Positions 1-12,567 of a stretch of 64,000 nt of DNA are shown here, piece by piece. Numbering within the stretch: the stretch's first letter is position 1; every line of letters begins with the position of its first letter. The translations under genes were made by a program, and so were the position numbers. The stretch comes from Thelephora terrestris. Taxonomy: Eukaryota > Basidiomycota > Agaricomycetes > Thelephorales > Thelephoraceae. The stretch is from positions 1,364,001 to 1,428,000 of the forward strand of contig WIUZ02000010.1 of NCBI GenBank assembly GCA_015956445.1, written 5' to 3'. The notes beneath the pieces were generated by a model. It worked only from the letters and a program-made list of their open reading frames with translations. It searched no databases and was not told the origin of the DNA.

Positions 1-2
1 TC

Positions 3-119
3 ACGCGAACTCCATCCGTTGGCATCTGGTTTGCGGACGTTGAATACGTCCCATCCCACTTCGACGAGGATGGGGACCAAGCGAAGAAGCAGATCGAAAT
101 CAATTCTTTTGCTACCTAG
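3..119 (+). CDS. Possible 3' end of an unidentified gene (partial)
   Basis: An open frame enters from the left window edge and ends in TAG at 117-119. It gives 38 residues, including GIWFADVEYVPSHFDEDGDQ. The acidic, non-repetitive composition looks like a genuine C-terminus, but no family can be recognised from so little. The rest of the gene lies outside the window. It could be a chance frame. Confidence 0.3.
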   Translation, partial: TRTPSVGIWFADVEYVPSHFDEDGDQAKKQIEINSFAT

Positions 120-3100
120 GGCTGAGAACGCGTAGCTAGAGGTAGCCATGCCAAGGGAACTCTGTGCTACTCCATGATGCTTCTGGATGATTATTATCGG
201 AAGCGCGAGTACATTCGAGCTGTGAAAAGTGGCCCAATGGACACTTTCAACGTATATACAATCAGCCATAGGAGTAGAAACACGGAACTTCGCCGTTTTC
301 AAACATTAGTGGAAGTAACTCCGGGGATGTGTTGAGTGGTGACCGGTGACGGAGGATACGCTTCGGAGGAAGGGGGTGTTGTAACTTGTGGCTAGGTGAC
401 CATTAGGGGCACCCCACAAACATTGGTTTCCTGGTCTGGGTGGCAGCTTTGATCTTATCGAGGTACTCTTCGAAGCAATGGGGCTCATCCAACCGATGTA
501 CGTCTATCAACACCGCCCATTCAGGTTGTGGGTTTGAGCCGAGCCTCCAAGTGTGACGAGTTTCAATTTCAATCCTGTAATTTTCCAGGGGGTCGACCAG
601 GATACGTGGGTGCATTTGAGCCCGAGGCGTAGACGTCGGGGGTATCACTTGACCGACGCGGGTGCGTTTGTAAACCAATGAGTATGGCTGGCTTTGGCCG
701 ACTGCTTCGTGACGCTATATCAGCCTTTCGCGGCAACATTCAACGTCCCACAGCGTTCTGCCCAGTAATTGTTATGGTTCCGAGACTCGCACCTGACCTC
801 CGTCCAGCCGCCATCTCTCCACATCGTTTTGGTCACGAAAACCGTTTGTCTCGTTCTGTGTTTTCGCTTGCTCTTTCGGACTACCTTCTAAGTACCAGTT
901 GACACGCTGAACATCTCCAAACCTTGGGCCGAGTCGGCGGCAACGATCCGAACGCGACGGTATTGAATACCGGAGGCAGTGGATTCGATGACAGAGAGGC
1001 ATCCGAGGTCCGAGTTGTAGTGTTCGATGTACGTGCCTCAATTGCTTTGCGAAACGCGGTTCCACCCTGGGATAGTTACAGGGACCCACTCCATCCCCCT
1101 TGAAACCTTCGGGTTACTGACCCGAATTACTCGACACACTGCTTGACAACGCGAAGTACGAGCGTCGGGCCTTTTGAGGCCACGACGCGCCTGTGCCTGT
1201 GGTTTGGGCTTCTCTCTTTTGGCAAAAATTACCTGGACGGTCAAGTAGCTCAGCCGTGTAGAGGCACGCACGGGGGGTGTATTTCAATAAATGTGCGAAG
1301 TCTGCAAACGGGTGAGAACATCAGCGGTGTGAAAATCTCACACACCAAGACTCAGTTTTTCGGAGGATTGGTGGTCCGTGAGAAACTCAGGCGAGTTTAT
1401 GTCCAACTGCTATCCTCACGACCATAAGGTCCGGGAGGGGGGTCTTGCTCTTTTGTTCGATCAAAAGTTGGTTGTAGGGCCCGTCGATATTTGAAATCGG
1501 TTTTACCCACGGTCCTTTTCCGGCTTGGTACTTTGTGGCCCGAAATGAATGCCGGCCGTCTACCGTGCTGTGTGTCGGTGTGTGGGCGATCTTTCTTCTG
1601 TTACAACTGCTTGGGTCTCTGGTGCGGTTCACCCTTGTGTGATAGATTTCTGCTGCCATACAGCGCGCCGGACGAATGAGATACACCATCGTCTCAAATT
1701 CTTTCTTGTTCTTCCTCGGCAATACCCGAGTTCGCGAATGGCAGAGGCAATTTGATACAGTTATTCGGTTCTCCCGGTTGTAGCGCTACCGAGGTGCCAC
1801 AAACGTCGGCACCTCCGATGAGGATTCGCATCGCGCCCGCCCCCGTTGACTCTCTCGAGCTTTTCTCTCCCCTTATATCTTTCTTTCGTGTCACGAGTGT
1901 GCCACCTATCGCCATTTCAGATCCTGCAGGTACGTCGCTCTGCCCACTCCGATTTTAGGGCTAAGTTTCCCCATTAGCCAATTTCACGGATCTTCCCAAG
2001 ATGTCCGCAAAGGCTGACAGGACGGTCGTGGGCCATGCGGCTTTAAGTTGTCGGCGTTACGATTATATAATACTAAAAGTAAGCGAAGAAAAAGCGAGGA
2101 AGAAAACAACGGGAGTTCTAGTGCTACATGTGCGACGAAGAGGCTGGCCAGTTTGACCCCTCAGCGAGCTAAAGATCCAAACAGATGAAATATATCAGAA
2201 AGCGCGAATGACATGGGCCCGTGGAAAAACAATCGTGACGATAAACCGAAAGAAAGAAGATACCCCAAAAGGGGGAACGGGGAGAGCGAGCGATGAACGT
2301 GTGTGTGCGCGCTCTCGAGGGAGGGAGGGTTGCTATGGAGGAAAGGTAGGTGTGGTCGAAGGATAACACGTGGAGGAAAGTGAAGAGCGAGAGACATGTG
2401 TGCGGTGACAGCGAAGACGGAATGAGAATCAAAGCGAGAAGAGACAGCAGTGGTGATAACAATGCTAGAAATGACGATCAACGTAGTTTTAAAAAGGACT
2501 GAAGTAGAATGAAGTTGTAAAAAAAAACATGATTGAAAGCAGTGGGAGACGAGGATGGAGAGATGCAAAAGGATGAAGCATCGACCAAATTCAGTGCGCG
2601 GAAGGAAAGCTAGGCCTGGATGATGTGCACCTCCGGGCGAGGAAGGATGGGTGTTAAATTTTCTATCCAAGAAAAAAGAACGAGACGCCCGACGTGCGAT
2701 TTAATTTCCCAAACATTTGACCAGGGCCAACCTCCGACCTTGTCTCAGGCGGCGTCGTGGATGGCCAACGAAACAATAGACTTGGAAGGCGGAGAAACAC
2801 ATCCCTCCCCTCTAACTCAGCGCAGGCCCCTCCCCAAAAGACAAGGATTACGACGAGCGATAAGCTGATGGGAATTTTGAAAGATATTGTTGTCAAAGCG
2901 CAACTGTGGTGTGGTGTGCATAACGTGCGTGACCGTGTGTGCGCGCGTCAGTTTCCACAACGACAAATGGACCATGGCAACCCTAGAACCCGTGGGAGAG
3001 CGAGGAAGACCGTATCTGCTTCTGCGAGGATGTCGACGACGATGGGCGTTGATTTTTTGGCTTTGAGAACGATTTTAGTGGACGGGCGATCGGAGCGAGA

Positions 3101-3145
3101 TGTATGAGAAATTGCGACACGTTCTCCTGTCAAACTTCCGCTCCA
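120..3145. other. About 3 kb with no supported gene
   Basis: No open frame here belongs to a family I recognise. A minus-strand frame at 403-678 (91 codons) and another around 900-1090 have protein-like composition and might be remnants or terminal exons of an unknown gene, but no consistent exon chain could be built. The minus-strand frame at 2161-2670 is Leu/Ser/His-rich and comes from a purine-rich stretch (GA/AG runs), so it is probably not coding. The last few hundred bases are likely the 3' untranslated region of the YTH gene. Confidence 0.4.
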
Positions 3146-6078
3146 CTACCGCTTCCCCTTCTGGCTTCCTCCAACGGCGCCTCCCTTACCCCTCCCGTGC
3201 TGTCTGCCGTTACCGCCCGCCCCACCTTGACCAGGCTGCTGGGCGATCTTCTCCGTCGGAAGTACCTCACCAACCTCTCTATCCCACTCTTCCAATAAAG
3301 CCTCCCCCACACTCGGCTCCAACTCCGTTCCGTCCCGAGACACCTTGACTTCCCGATCGTGATTCCACGGATTTCTGAGATGTCTGGTCCTGTAAAATGG
3401 AAGCCTCTCCGTTTTGATCCACTGCAACTGAAACGGCTCTCCCCAAGTCGGAAGTTCCTCTGCTCGCTTTTCGGTCGTACCATCTACCTGGCCAGGGGAC
3501 TGCACATTCTCGGGCTCTTCGTTCCCACGAACGATTGGTGGCGTGCCTATTTTCGCAGGATCCAGCATAGACTCAGGAGTGCCGCTTTGCCCTCGGTGCT
3601 CTTCGATAGTGCCCATTACGAGTCCAGACTGTCCTCCGGCCCCAGTGGAAGCGCTCGCTGGGGGGTGCCTTAAAGCACGTATGGGTGCGGTCCTGTCCAA
3701 ATGAAACTCGTGTGGATCCCCTTGCCTCATTTCACTGACTGCCTGTTGAGTCAACGGAGTCGGCTGGGACGGAATTACGTGTTTCGAAATCGGCGTCGAA
3801 TGGGTTCTCGTCTTGGGTAACGACTGGTTGTGATATGGGTTACGCATCGGGGCCATATCTGAGCTAAGGTGGGTTTCCGGTGTACCCGCAGTGATCTTCC
3901 GATGCACTTGGTGGAGCTCCGCGGGCGCAGAAACGGTTTCTCGATTGGGAGTTCGTATGCCATCCCCGTAGTAGTCCCCGCCAGAAAAATACAACCCATC
4001 GGTATCGAAAGTGTCTTCTTGTCCGTCCGTAGGCGAAGGGGCGACACCTTCGGCGATCGAGTGCCGGGAATGGCTGTCAATGTTACGACCTTGGGCCGGG
4101 CTAGGGGTGAACGGGGAGGGAGAGCTATCAGCAAACCTCTGTTCGGAAAGAGGAAGGATGACCCGAGTCGATGGAGGGTCAGGCGAAGAAGCAGGCGGAG
4201 TCCAATTAATTCGTTCGCCACGCGCGAGTGAAGGAGAATTTGTGCGTGACGCCCACGCAACTTTGGTGTCGCTCTGCAAGATCGGACCGGCCATCCTGTT
4301 CAACGTAATGGGTTCAAGGTCCAGCCCCGGGAAAGTGAAGAAAAAAGAGGTCTTACTTGGCGTAGCCATAAAACTCTCCGCTCTTGTTTACCCCAAAGAT
4401 TAGGTAAACTTCAGCGCTAGTCCGGTATGCCTGGTCAAGGATGATCTCATTGTGTTTTTGAGTAGCCCAATAGCCTTTCTCGACGCTCAGGTCCAAGTCG
4501 TACTGACGAAAGGAAACGTGTTAGCAGTGCCAAACGGCTAGAAGGAACCCTGTGTGTATAAAAACCTACCTGAGTGAGCGACTTGAGGATGAAGTAGCGT
4601 TTAGGGAAGTGTTGCTCAAGCACACTCGAGGTTGTGGACGCAAAAGACCCTGACCCACTGGACTGTTCAAACGAGCGATTCCCGTCCCCTCCCGCACCTC
4701 CCTCCTCCTCGCTAACCGAAGTCAGACTCGGTGTAATCCGAGTCGCATCGTCCGCCGGGGACTTGGCTCCCATTTTCCCTTTCTGTTTCCGCTCGCGGAT
4801 CCATTTGACGTGCAGCCCTACGCCCCGTTGGCCGCCAACTCCAGCCTTGAGATCGTCCGTTTTTCTCCTCACCCGACAGACGAGGCTAGGACACTTCGGA
4901 TCATCAGGTCGAATTTTTTGACCGTTAAATCGGGAAATCGCAGCATTGAGGTGAGCTTCCGTATCGAAGTTCACAAAGGCGCAATTTGATCGAGCGATCA
5001 AGAAAATCGACGACACGCCAGCAGTCTCTTCTGTCGTTCCATCCGAAGAGGCCGGGGGTTTATTGAAAAATTCCCAAAGCTCCTCGTTGGTAGTGTCCGA
5101 GGGTACATTCCCCGCCCACATTACCCACTCCGACCTCTGAGGAGGGTTTGGATGATACGGCTGGCGAACCGCCGGTTCCTTACCAGCGTTTTGAGGCGGC
5201 GGAGACTTAACCCGCGAGTCCGATTTTGTCGGAGACTGCGGAGGGGACGGCGAAGTCGGGGCAGTAGGCTGGAGGTGGGGTAGAGCCTGTGTAAACGTGG
5301 CATGCGACTGAGCAGAGTGGGGGGATTGCAACTGAACGTCTGCGGAAAGACCCGATTGCGACTGTTGCTGCTGATAACGTTCCGCTGGCGACTGTTGTTG
5401 CTGAGGCTGGTATGGAATGTGGTAAGGTGGTTGATGGAAATATTGCGGACCATCGTACTGGCTCGGATACCACCACTGGTTATCCTGGTCGGCCTGGTAG
5501 GGCGGGTGAAAGGATGGCTGGAGGAAGGTGTGTTGGAAGCTAGGGTTCGGGTAAGGCTGGGCAGAGGGGTATCCAAAATGGGTCGGCGTTTGGGGAGAAT
5601 ACGACATGGAAGGATAGCCTGGAACGTTCGGGAAATGGGTCGGTCCAGATGTCACAGAAGGGGGAGGGGATATATGCCCATGCTGCGGGAATGGAGAGGG
5701 ACGTGGGGACGAAAGGCTTGAGGAGGAAGAATCTTGCTGCTGCGGGTGCATGTACATAGGATGGCCCATTGTACCCTGCATGTCGATGGGTGTGTGCACG
5801 CTGTATGGGTAGGCGGGTGCGGAGACCATAGGTTGGGATGCGTAGGGATGGACATAACTAGCATGCGGTGGATAGCGTGGCTGGGGTGGGGGATAGTGTA
5901 TGTATTGAGGATGACTTTCTACTGTAGATGAGGGAAGAGGGTAGATTATGGAATTAGACGACCCAGGCGCGGAGAGAGATGGGAGATGAGGACGAGGTGG
6001 ATGAGGTGGGAATCTACGGGAAGAAGAGCGAGAAATATGACGGCCTCTGGCAGGAAACGTAGGTCTGTGGTCTGACAT
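3146..6078 (-). CDS. RRM and YTH domain RNA-binding protein (m6A reader)
   Basis: Three exons, complement(3146..4295, 4357..4502, 4570..6078), join in phase to 934 residues. The first 300 residues are Pro/Gln/Ser/Tyr-rich and probably disordered. An RRM follows at about 316-420 (EWVMWAGNVPSDTTNEELWE; CAFVNFDTEAHLNAAISRF). The YTH domain starts near residue 490 (FPKRYFILKSL, then KGYWATQKHNE, GEFYGYAKMAGPI) and finishes near the C-terminus (WIKTERLPFYRTRHLRNPWN, VSRDGTELEPSVG). It ends in a Gly/Arg/Lys-rich tail. YTH proteins bind N6-methyladenosine in RNA through an aromatic cage; the Trp in KGYWAT is a candidate cage residue. A Pro/Ser-rich insertion of about 275 residues splits the YTH fold after MAGPI. 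Both introns have canonical GT-AG ends. Expected to act in mRNA fate control; the specific targets are unknown. Confidence 0.93.
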
Positions 6079-6973
6079 GCTCAGGGAGTTTTCGATATCA
6101 GGCAGGAGGAGATCAACATCAGGACTCGGAGGAGGGAAGTTTGAAAACGGTTCGTCGCTGGGGTGAGAGGGGGGGAGGTCTGGTCAATGGAAGAGAAAGG
6201 TCAGCATGATCCAAAACGAAATGAGTGTTTCAATCGTGGGAAATGGAAAGAAAGGGCAAGAGGCAGGGAGGAAAGACACAACAAGGCGTCGGGATTTTTT
6301 AATTTCGCTGAGTGAAATTCTGAAGTAACAAGCAATCGTGGGAATCGACAGGACATCAATCGTGCCGATGCCGGTAAATCAGATCACAGCCGCAGCGCAA
6401 GGGACGGCGAAGAGTGGCCCAAAGAACATGTGGAAGAATATGGGAAGCGAGCTGCGAACGAGAGATATAGCTGCGGTAAGCTTACCTGGCCTAGTCGAGC
6501 GAGGAGTGGGAGTAATCTGGCGAGAGATCACCGCAGCGGAATGCATGATTGGAGTGTCACCGCTGACGCTTTTGTACGCGTTTGGGATGGTCATCGTTGC
6601 GAAAGACATTGCAACGGACGTTGGTGTTTAAGAACAAAACTGGGGAGGTCACACCCTCCCCCCGCCACCTCTTAGGGGTTCATGACCCTTGGCTCGTGGG
6701 AACCATGACGTGAGATGACCTTGCCCCGAGCACAAACACGACCACTCTCGCTCCAGTCACTGGAGTCGGAATCAGTATCTTTGGAGTAAGTACACCGCCA
6801 CCTTACAGAAGATGAATGAAAACGGTGCCCTAAATCAGACCAGAACTTACCGGTCATTTCTACGCGCATCCGGCTGTCAACAGCCCTCGAATCCGCTCAG
6901 ACTATCCTCGATCAAGTATTCCCATGTCACACGTGACCTTCATCTCTTTTTTCATCCGGATCCCCATTGATAG
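6079..6973. other. Intergenic region between the divergent YTH and eIF3i genes
   Basis: About 0.9 kb between two genes transcribed away from each other, so it should hold both promoters and 5' untranslated regions. A small open frame of under 100 codons lies on each strand at 6338-6631. Neither resembles a known family. The missing first exon of eIF3i is expected somewhere in this stretch. Confidence 0.45.
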
Positions 6974-8490
6974 TCCTTCTCAGCAGACATGGTGCGTTAG
7001 ATGGTCATCTGGTTGCACGCTGCATTCGCTCACAATTCCGCGTCACAGCGGCCGATATTGCTCCAAGGTTCTTATCGCCCTATCCAATCCATCCTTACCA
7101 CTTCCAAACCCCAATTTCAGGCCACGAACGAGCTCTGACCCAGATCAAGTTCAACAAAGAGGGCGACCTCCTCTTCTCCTGTTCCAAGGACCACGTCATC
7201 AACGCGTGGTTCTCTCACAACGGCGAGCGCCTCGGAACTTATGATGGTCACAGTGGAGCCATTTGGACGCTTGATGTCGATTGTACGTCTCCCTCTGTCT
7301 CCGGTTTGTCCCATGCGAACTCAATGGAATGCATGGTCCAGCCCAATCCAGGTTCCTCGTCTCCGGCTCCGCCGATAATACCCTCAGACTCTGGTCCGTT
7401 CAGTCAGGCAAATGCCTGTACGAATGGGAATTTCCCACAGCCGTCAAATGCGTCGCTTTCAACGAAACTGATGACCAAGTCGTCTGCATAACCGAACAGC
7501 GTATGGGTTATCAGGGCGCAGTCCGTGTATTCAACATCAACCGAGATGGTGATGGAACAGCCCGTTCGTTGCCCGATCGCTAATCTCAACACACTCGCGT
7601 TGATTCCTGTTTACTTACGCAGAGGCCACCGAACCGGCTCACATGTTCAACCCCATCGGGTCAAAAGCGACCGTCTGTGCGTTTTCCTACGTCCAAAACC
7701 GCATCGTGACCGGCCACATGTCCGGAAAAGTCGCCATATTTGACTACAAAACCGGCGAGGAAGTTGACAATAACGAGCGAGCACACGGAGACGAAGTTAC
7801 AGACCTGCAAATGGCCCCAGACCGTACCTACTTCATCACCAGTTCAAAAGATAAAGCTGCGAGGGTAAGCGACTTTCCCGTTACACGATAGCGCATCGGC
7901 GCGCGAAGGAATCGTTCCATTAGCATTAACTGATCCCCAACCAAAAGCTGCATCAAACCAAGGACCTCAAAGTGCTGAAGACGTACACAACAGAAACACC
8001 ACTGAATAGCGCCGCTATCGCTTTCGGCAAACCATACGTGAGTAGATCTCGAATGAATAACTGGCGCCAATCCTCCTATCCGACGTCCACCCAATCGACG
8101 AAATCCATCGTCTCTCCTGTTCCTTTCTGATTGGGCTTGCCACTAGATCCTGCTCGGCGGTGGCCAAGAAGCCATGAAAGTGACCACCACATCCCTGCGT
8201 CAGGGTAAATTCGAAACCAGATTCTGGCACAAAATTTTCGAGGACGAAGTCGGTCGAGTCAAAGGGCACTTCGGTCCGGTTAACACGTTAGTCACCCTTC
8301 ATCCCGATGTGCCTCCCCTCCCCTCAACAGCCGCTGATCGCACATTGGTTGGCGTTCGAATAGTATTGCCGTATCGCCCACTGGCACGTGTTATGCTTCT
8401 GGCGGAGAAGACGGTTTCGTTAGGGTTCATCACTTCGACCAAACGTACTTCAAGGCGAAACCATATGGCGAATGGGAAATCTTAGACTGA
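6974..8490 (+). CDS. TIF34: Translation initiation factor eIF3 subunit i (WD40 repeat protein)
   Basis: Exons 7121..7282, 7342..7563, 7623..7864, 7948..8037, 8147..8286 and 8364..8490 join in phase to a seven-bladed WD40 protein. An 18-nt exon at 6974..6991 probably precedes them and supplies ILLSRHG. Recognisable stretches are [67 protein letters not shown] and the family's C-terminus EWEILD. The protein is a core subunit of cytosolic eIF3, which assembles the 40S pre-initiation complex and partners with eIF3b and eIF3g. I could not find an ATG exon encoding the usual MRP start, so the 5' end is open. The rest has about the expected length (roughly 335 residues). Confidence 0.92.
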
Positions 8491-11400
8491 CGAACCAGGC
8501 GCTACACTGCCACCCCCTCTGTTGTCGCTTGCGTGATTTGGAATGGAGGGTCAAGAGTGGGAAGCCTAGCCCCCAACGACTTATCGACACCTGACTGTCC
8601 ATTGGATCGGACTATATCCTCTAGACCTCGCGACTACTCACTCTTGCTGGCACCAAACTGCCACTGTATCATCCGCGCAACTGCTAAATGCTGTATGATC
8701 AGCGCTAGAATCTGCACTTTCCAACGTCAAACCTTGGCGATGCGATGTGGTAACAGATTGATTTTCATTTGACGCTGCTCGGGTACGACGTCGTGCCCGT
8801 CTTGATGCGCGCTCGTAAGTCTGAATCGGTGAGATTAAGGGGAATGTGACACATGATCCCCGCTCCCATATCTCTTGGACGGTCGCCATTGGTGCATAAT
8901 CGCGGCGCCAACATGTCGCAAGTAAATATGGCGATTGCCTTTACTTATGTCCTTTCCTCGTCCCACGCAAACGACGCTGGAAACCTCTCGCCGAGAGCCC
9001 CGGCTTGTCCAGCTGCCCAGAGTACCTGGGACGTAAACCAAGTGGATTTAGCTCAGAGTAAGTAAAATGCATACGCGCGCTTGCGACATGTCGGCATCAA
9101 CGGACGTAGACGCCGTAAGAATCAAGAGTCTATTTATGTTTTTCTCGAATTTTCTGGAGGATGGTCCCAACCCATGTAAATCCCTGGGAAACGACACGGA
9201 GTCGGTAGAGATATGTGTGGATTGAAATCTCTTGTCATGTGGGGGCCCGGAGAATGAACTTGACTTCACTGGCGCCTCTCTTAAAACGTGGCGAGGTTAA
9301 GAAGGTCTGACTCAGGAGAGGTCGGATATGTTGACTCGAAAATCCGGATGGTTAGCCCCAAAAGTAGGCCGCGGCCGGATGAGATGCCGAACAGGGATTA
9401 TGAGAGCCTTGTCAGAGGCCATGACAAATCCGGACACATATGCCTTGCCAGGGTGTCCAGAAGAAAATTGGTGGGCGAGTTGCAAAGTAGCTGCACAAAG
9501 TGCATCTGTGTTGAGAAGTTGGGGGATCGACACGTTGACCTGCTGCGTGGCAAGTTCAAGATATGTACCAGAAACGAATGCAGCCCTGCGGTCAATACCG
9601 GGTTCGCGGCGCCCACGGTGGACTGGCCGTCTCTAGCCGCTCAGCGGGGAAATAGCGCGGACCCAGGGCACATATAGCAGCGAGTACCGGTTCCTACTGG
9701 GAACCCAGTGAACGCTTCGAACTTGTGAAAAACTAAGGACCACCTCGAGCCAGTGTCATCTTTTATCTCAGGGTCATAATTGTTGGCGCAGAGGATGTTT
9801 CTCAACGGTGAGGTGTCGAACCCTGGCTACAGGCGGCCCCTGTTTGGTGCTTTGCGATCTCAAACTAGCTAACGAATCTCAAACAAGGGTTTCTGCTTGC
9901 ATTTGAAGTCAGGCGGCCAGGGCATTGAGCAGATGCAGTGAGACCGACTTTTCGGAACGTCATTGTATTATTTCGCGCGTTTTTTGGAATTCAACGAGGC
10001 CAGGTTTTCGACTTCTCGCGCTATGAGTTTCACCCCTTTTGTCGCCCTTTTCAAAGTGTTCTATAAGCACGGGGGAGAGTCGACGCGCTAGCTCGTGGCG
10101 TCTTTGTAGACTGTGCACTCAAATACCGATGGCAAGTAGCCAGATCGGAATCCGGACAAATTTTGTTTTCAAAAAAGGGCGAATCCGAACCACGACCGTC
10201 CCAGTTTCTGCCCTCTACGCCCAATCTCAGGGGCCCTAGTAAAGAGGGGTGCATGATGTAGATATGATGCTATGCGAGGTGGGGACGGAAGCGGGCGGAA
10301 GGGGCTCCCAGCGGTTGTTTTTTTTTGCATATCGCGCGGCTCCACAACCTCCCCTCACCCCCTGCGTAGATCCACATTTCCATACTTACCTGTGCAATCG
10401 TAAGAAACGGAGATCGAGGGGTGGGTGTTCGATGAATTCTTTCCTTGATGCCGAGTGGAGCCATCGTTGACGGGCGTCTTCAGAGGCCCCACTAGATCGC
10501 CATCAAAGGTTCCGCAATGACCTCAGATAGGATGTGCGGGGTCTCGGACAGCGTAGCAGGGAGGTGGGTCATAGCGAGCGGGGAGGGTTGTGTCGCGACC
10601 CTTTCCGGAGGGTCAGGGGTTACTTCGGAGGTGGCGATGAGGGCGCACCCGAGTAGCGGTAAGCACACGACATCCGTGACGCGCCAGATCTGTAATTTAT
10701 CGAAGACTCCGCAGTGTCAGGTGACCACTTCTAGACCCAGAAACCCCGGCAATCCGGGCAAGTTATAGGTAGACACTAAGCCCAGGCTTGCTGTGCTTGC
10801 GTAAAGCTCTAGGCTTGAGTAGCAACGGTAACGATGTGCATGTCTGGTAACCGGTTGTGGAGCCCAGCGGATCTTGAGGGCTCGGAGCCTTCCACGCAGC
10901 ATAATTTGAATTCCCCCCGCAGCCTGTGGCTGCGAGTTCAAGCTCAAGCTCCATTAGTGAATAGTGGGGTGGCGGATTGCATAGGATCGCGGGTGCAGTC
11001 GTTATGCAGTGAGGCTTATAGAATCCGTGCGAACGCCGGGTGGATCTGGCCCTAAAGTCGGCATGGAGAAGCCACTTGGCCGCTAAGACAGATCTCGATA
11101 ACTTTGAGTTTAGCTAACCGGAACAATAGCTCACGGCCACAAATTCGGGTATGTTGGTTCCCGACTCCGTTATCACGTTAAAACCGCGGAGGGTTTGGTA
11201 AGTGTGTATCGTGTGGAAGGACAGGAAGAAATGTTGAACCGGAACCGTCTTGCTGCGCAAGAACTTAGCGTAGCAGACGACCCCTTGCCGGTAAAACAGA
11301 ACACGACCGACAGCAATGGTGCTTGGCCACCCCACAGCCCCTTTGGTGACCACCGCGTAGACATCATGATCAGTTTCAAGGTGACGATAACGGACTTAAG

Positions 11401-11847
11401 TGGCCAGCTCAAGTGGCAAGAACCGATGGAATCTGTAGATCATTCCGCGTATGGCTCAGTTCAGGCGTGGCTGTCGGCACCACATCGCGAAACGCTGGTG
11501 GAGTGATATGATGTGCATCGTGAAGCAAGTGTAGGAGATAAATTAATTGACCGATAATAGGAGGCCCCCTCGTGGTAGCGGATGCTGTGGCAAACGTTGA
11601 CGACCGATGAACATGCAGATGCTGACCACGAGGTCGTACACGCGATATGCGATCGTGGAGCGGTCGAGGAGGAGGAGAGCTCCATTGGGTTTGCGTCATG
11701 ACCGGAGGAAGCAAGCGTTGGGAATCGAGATCTCCCGCGCGGGTCCACTGCGCACAGCTGTCAACTTTGATCGGCGTTGGGGGTGACGAAAGCTTGCCGA
11801 CGGGCGGCTCCGGTGTCCGTTGGAGCCCTTCCATCTTCACCCCTGAA
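8491..11847. other. 3.3 kb without a recognisable gene
   Basis: Short frames occur on both strands (the longest near 9288-9677 and 11409-11909), but their translations look random and no exon chain with good splice sites and a known motif emerges. No long repeat, terminal inverted repeat or tRNA fold was seen. It may contain lncRNA genes, decayed coding DNA or fast-evolving genes that cannot be recognised by eye. Confidence 0.4.
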
Positions 11848-12504
11848 ATGGAGAAACACCCGTCGGTAAGTGGGGGAGTACCCTTCATGTCCAAGGAACG
11901 ATTGCACACTGCCTCTTTTTACGTCCTCCAAACTCGGTTCTTCGGGGGTTGCGGGTTTCGTAGTTCTCGGCCGTCTCGCACCTGCTGAAAAAGTATCCGA
12001 ACGTTGGAGGGGCGTTATTCCAGACGTACAACGACTTGTCGCTAGGTAATTCACTCTGCTCTTCGGTTCATCTCCTCGTCACAGACTTACGTCGGGCTCG
12101 TCTTTGTCTGATCGATGGGGTAGGGCAAGGGTGGAAAGATGTCGAGGTTCTTGACCTTCAAACCTGTTCTAGACCCGCTCTCAAAGGAGTTCGCCCAGGA
12201 ACGGTAAGCACCCTACCTGCCCGCGATTGTTCTGTGGTTTGGTCTGGACTGAAACTCTGGATCTGCTTGACAGGACGCGAGCTTATACGTCTTGCCTTGT
12301 TGGCTCTCGGAAAATCTGACGATGTCGCTGTACGTTACCCGAGACCTTGGAACACATTTCGAGCACTGACGCGTCGCGAACAGAATCCACCGCGCGTTCG
12401 AAGACATGGGAGATGTGCAAGAGGTGTACATGGCCATTACTGCAGAGGATTCATCAATTGTATATTACAAACTCAGCAGGGGATTAGTGAAGCCGCAGTT
12501 ATGA
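11848..12504 (+). CDS. SEN15: tRNA-splicing endonuclease subunit Sen15
   Basis: Five exons, 11848..11865, 11964..12045, 12124..12203, 12274..12329 and 12384..12504, join in phase to 118 residues. Diagnostic stretches are HLLKKYPNVGGALFQTYNDL, WKDVEVLDLQ, the central LYVLPCWLSENLTMS, and the C-terminal VYMAITAEDSSIVYYKLSRG followed by LVKPQL. Sen15 is the small structural partner in the Sen2-Sen34-Sen54-Sen15 complex that cuts introns out of pre-tRNAs. The start is ATG at 11848 in an 18-nt first exon (MEKHPS) with a GTAAGT donor. The gene is convergent with the ZCCHC10-like gene; only 63 bp separate the two stop codons. Confidence 0.93.
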
Positions 12505-12567
12505 AACAAGATGAGGACGATCTATGTAGAAAGCAACGGGTCGACCCGACCCCAGAAGGTTTGGTAG

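Noticed and set aside
2161-2670. 169-codon minus-strand frame
   Set aside because: Leu/Ser/His-rich translation from purine-rich DNA, no domain, and a second minus-strand frame is open over the same bases.
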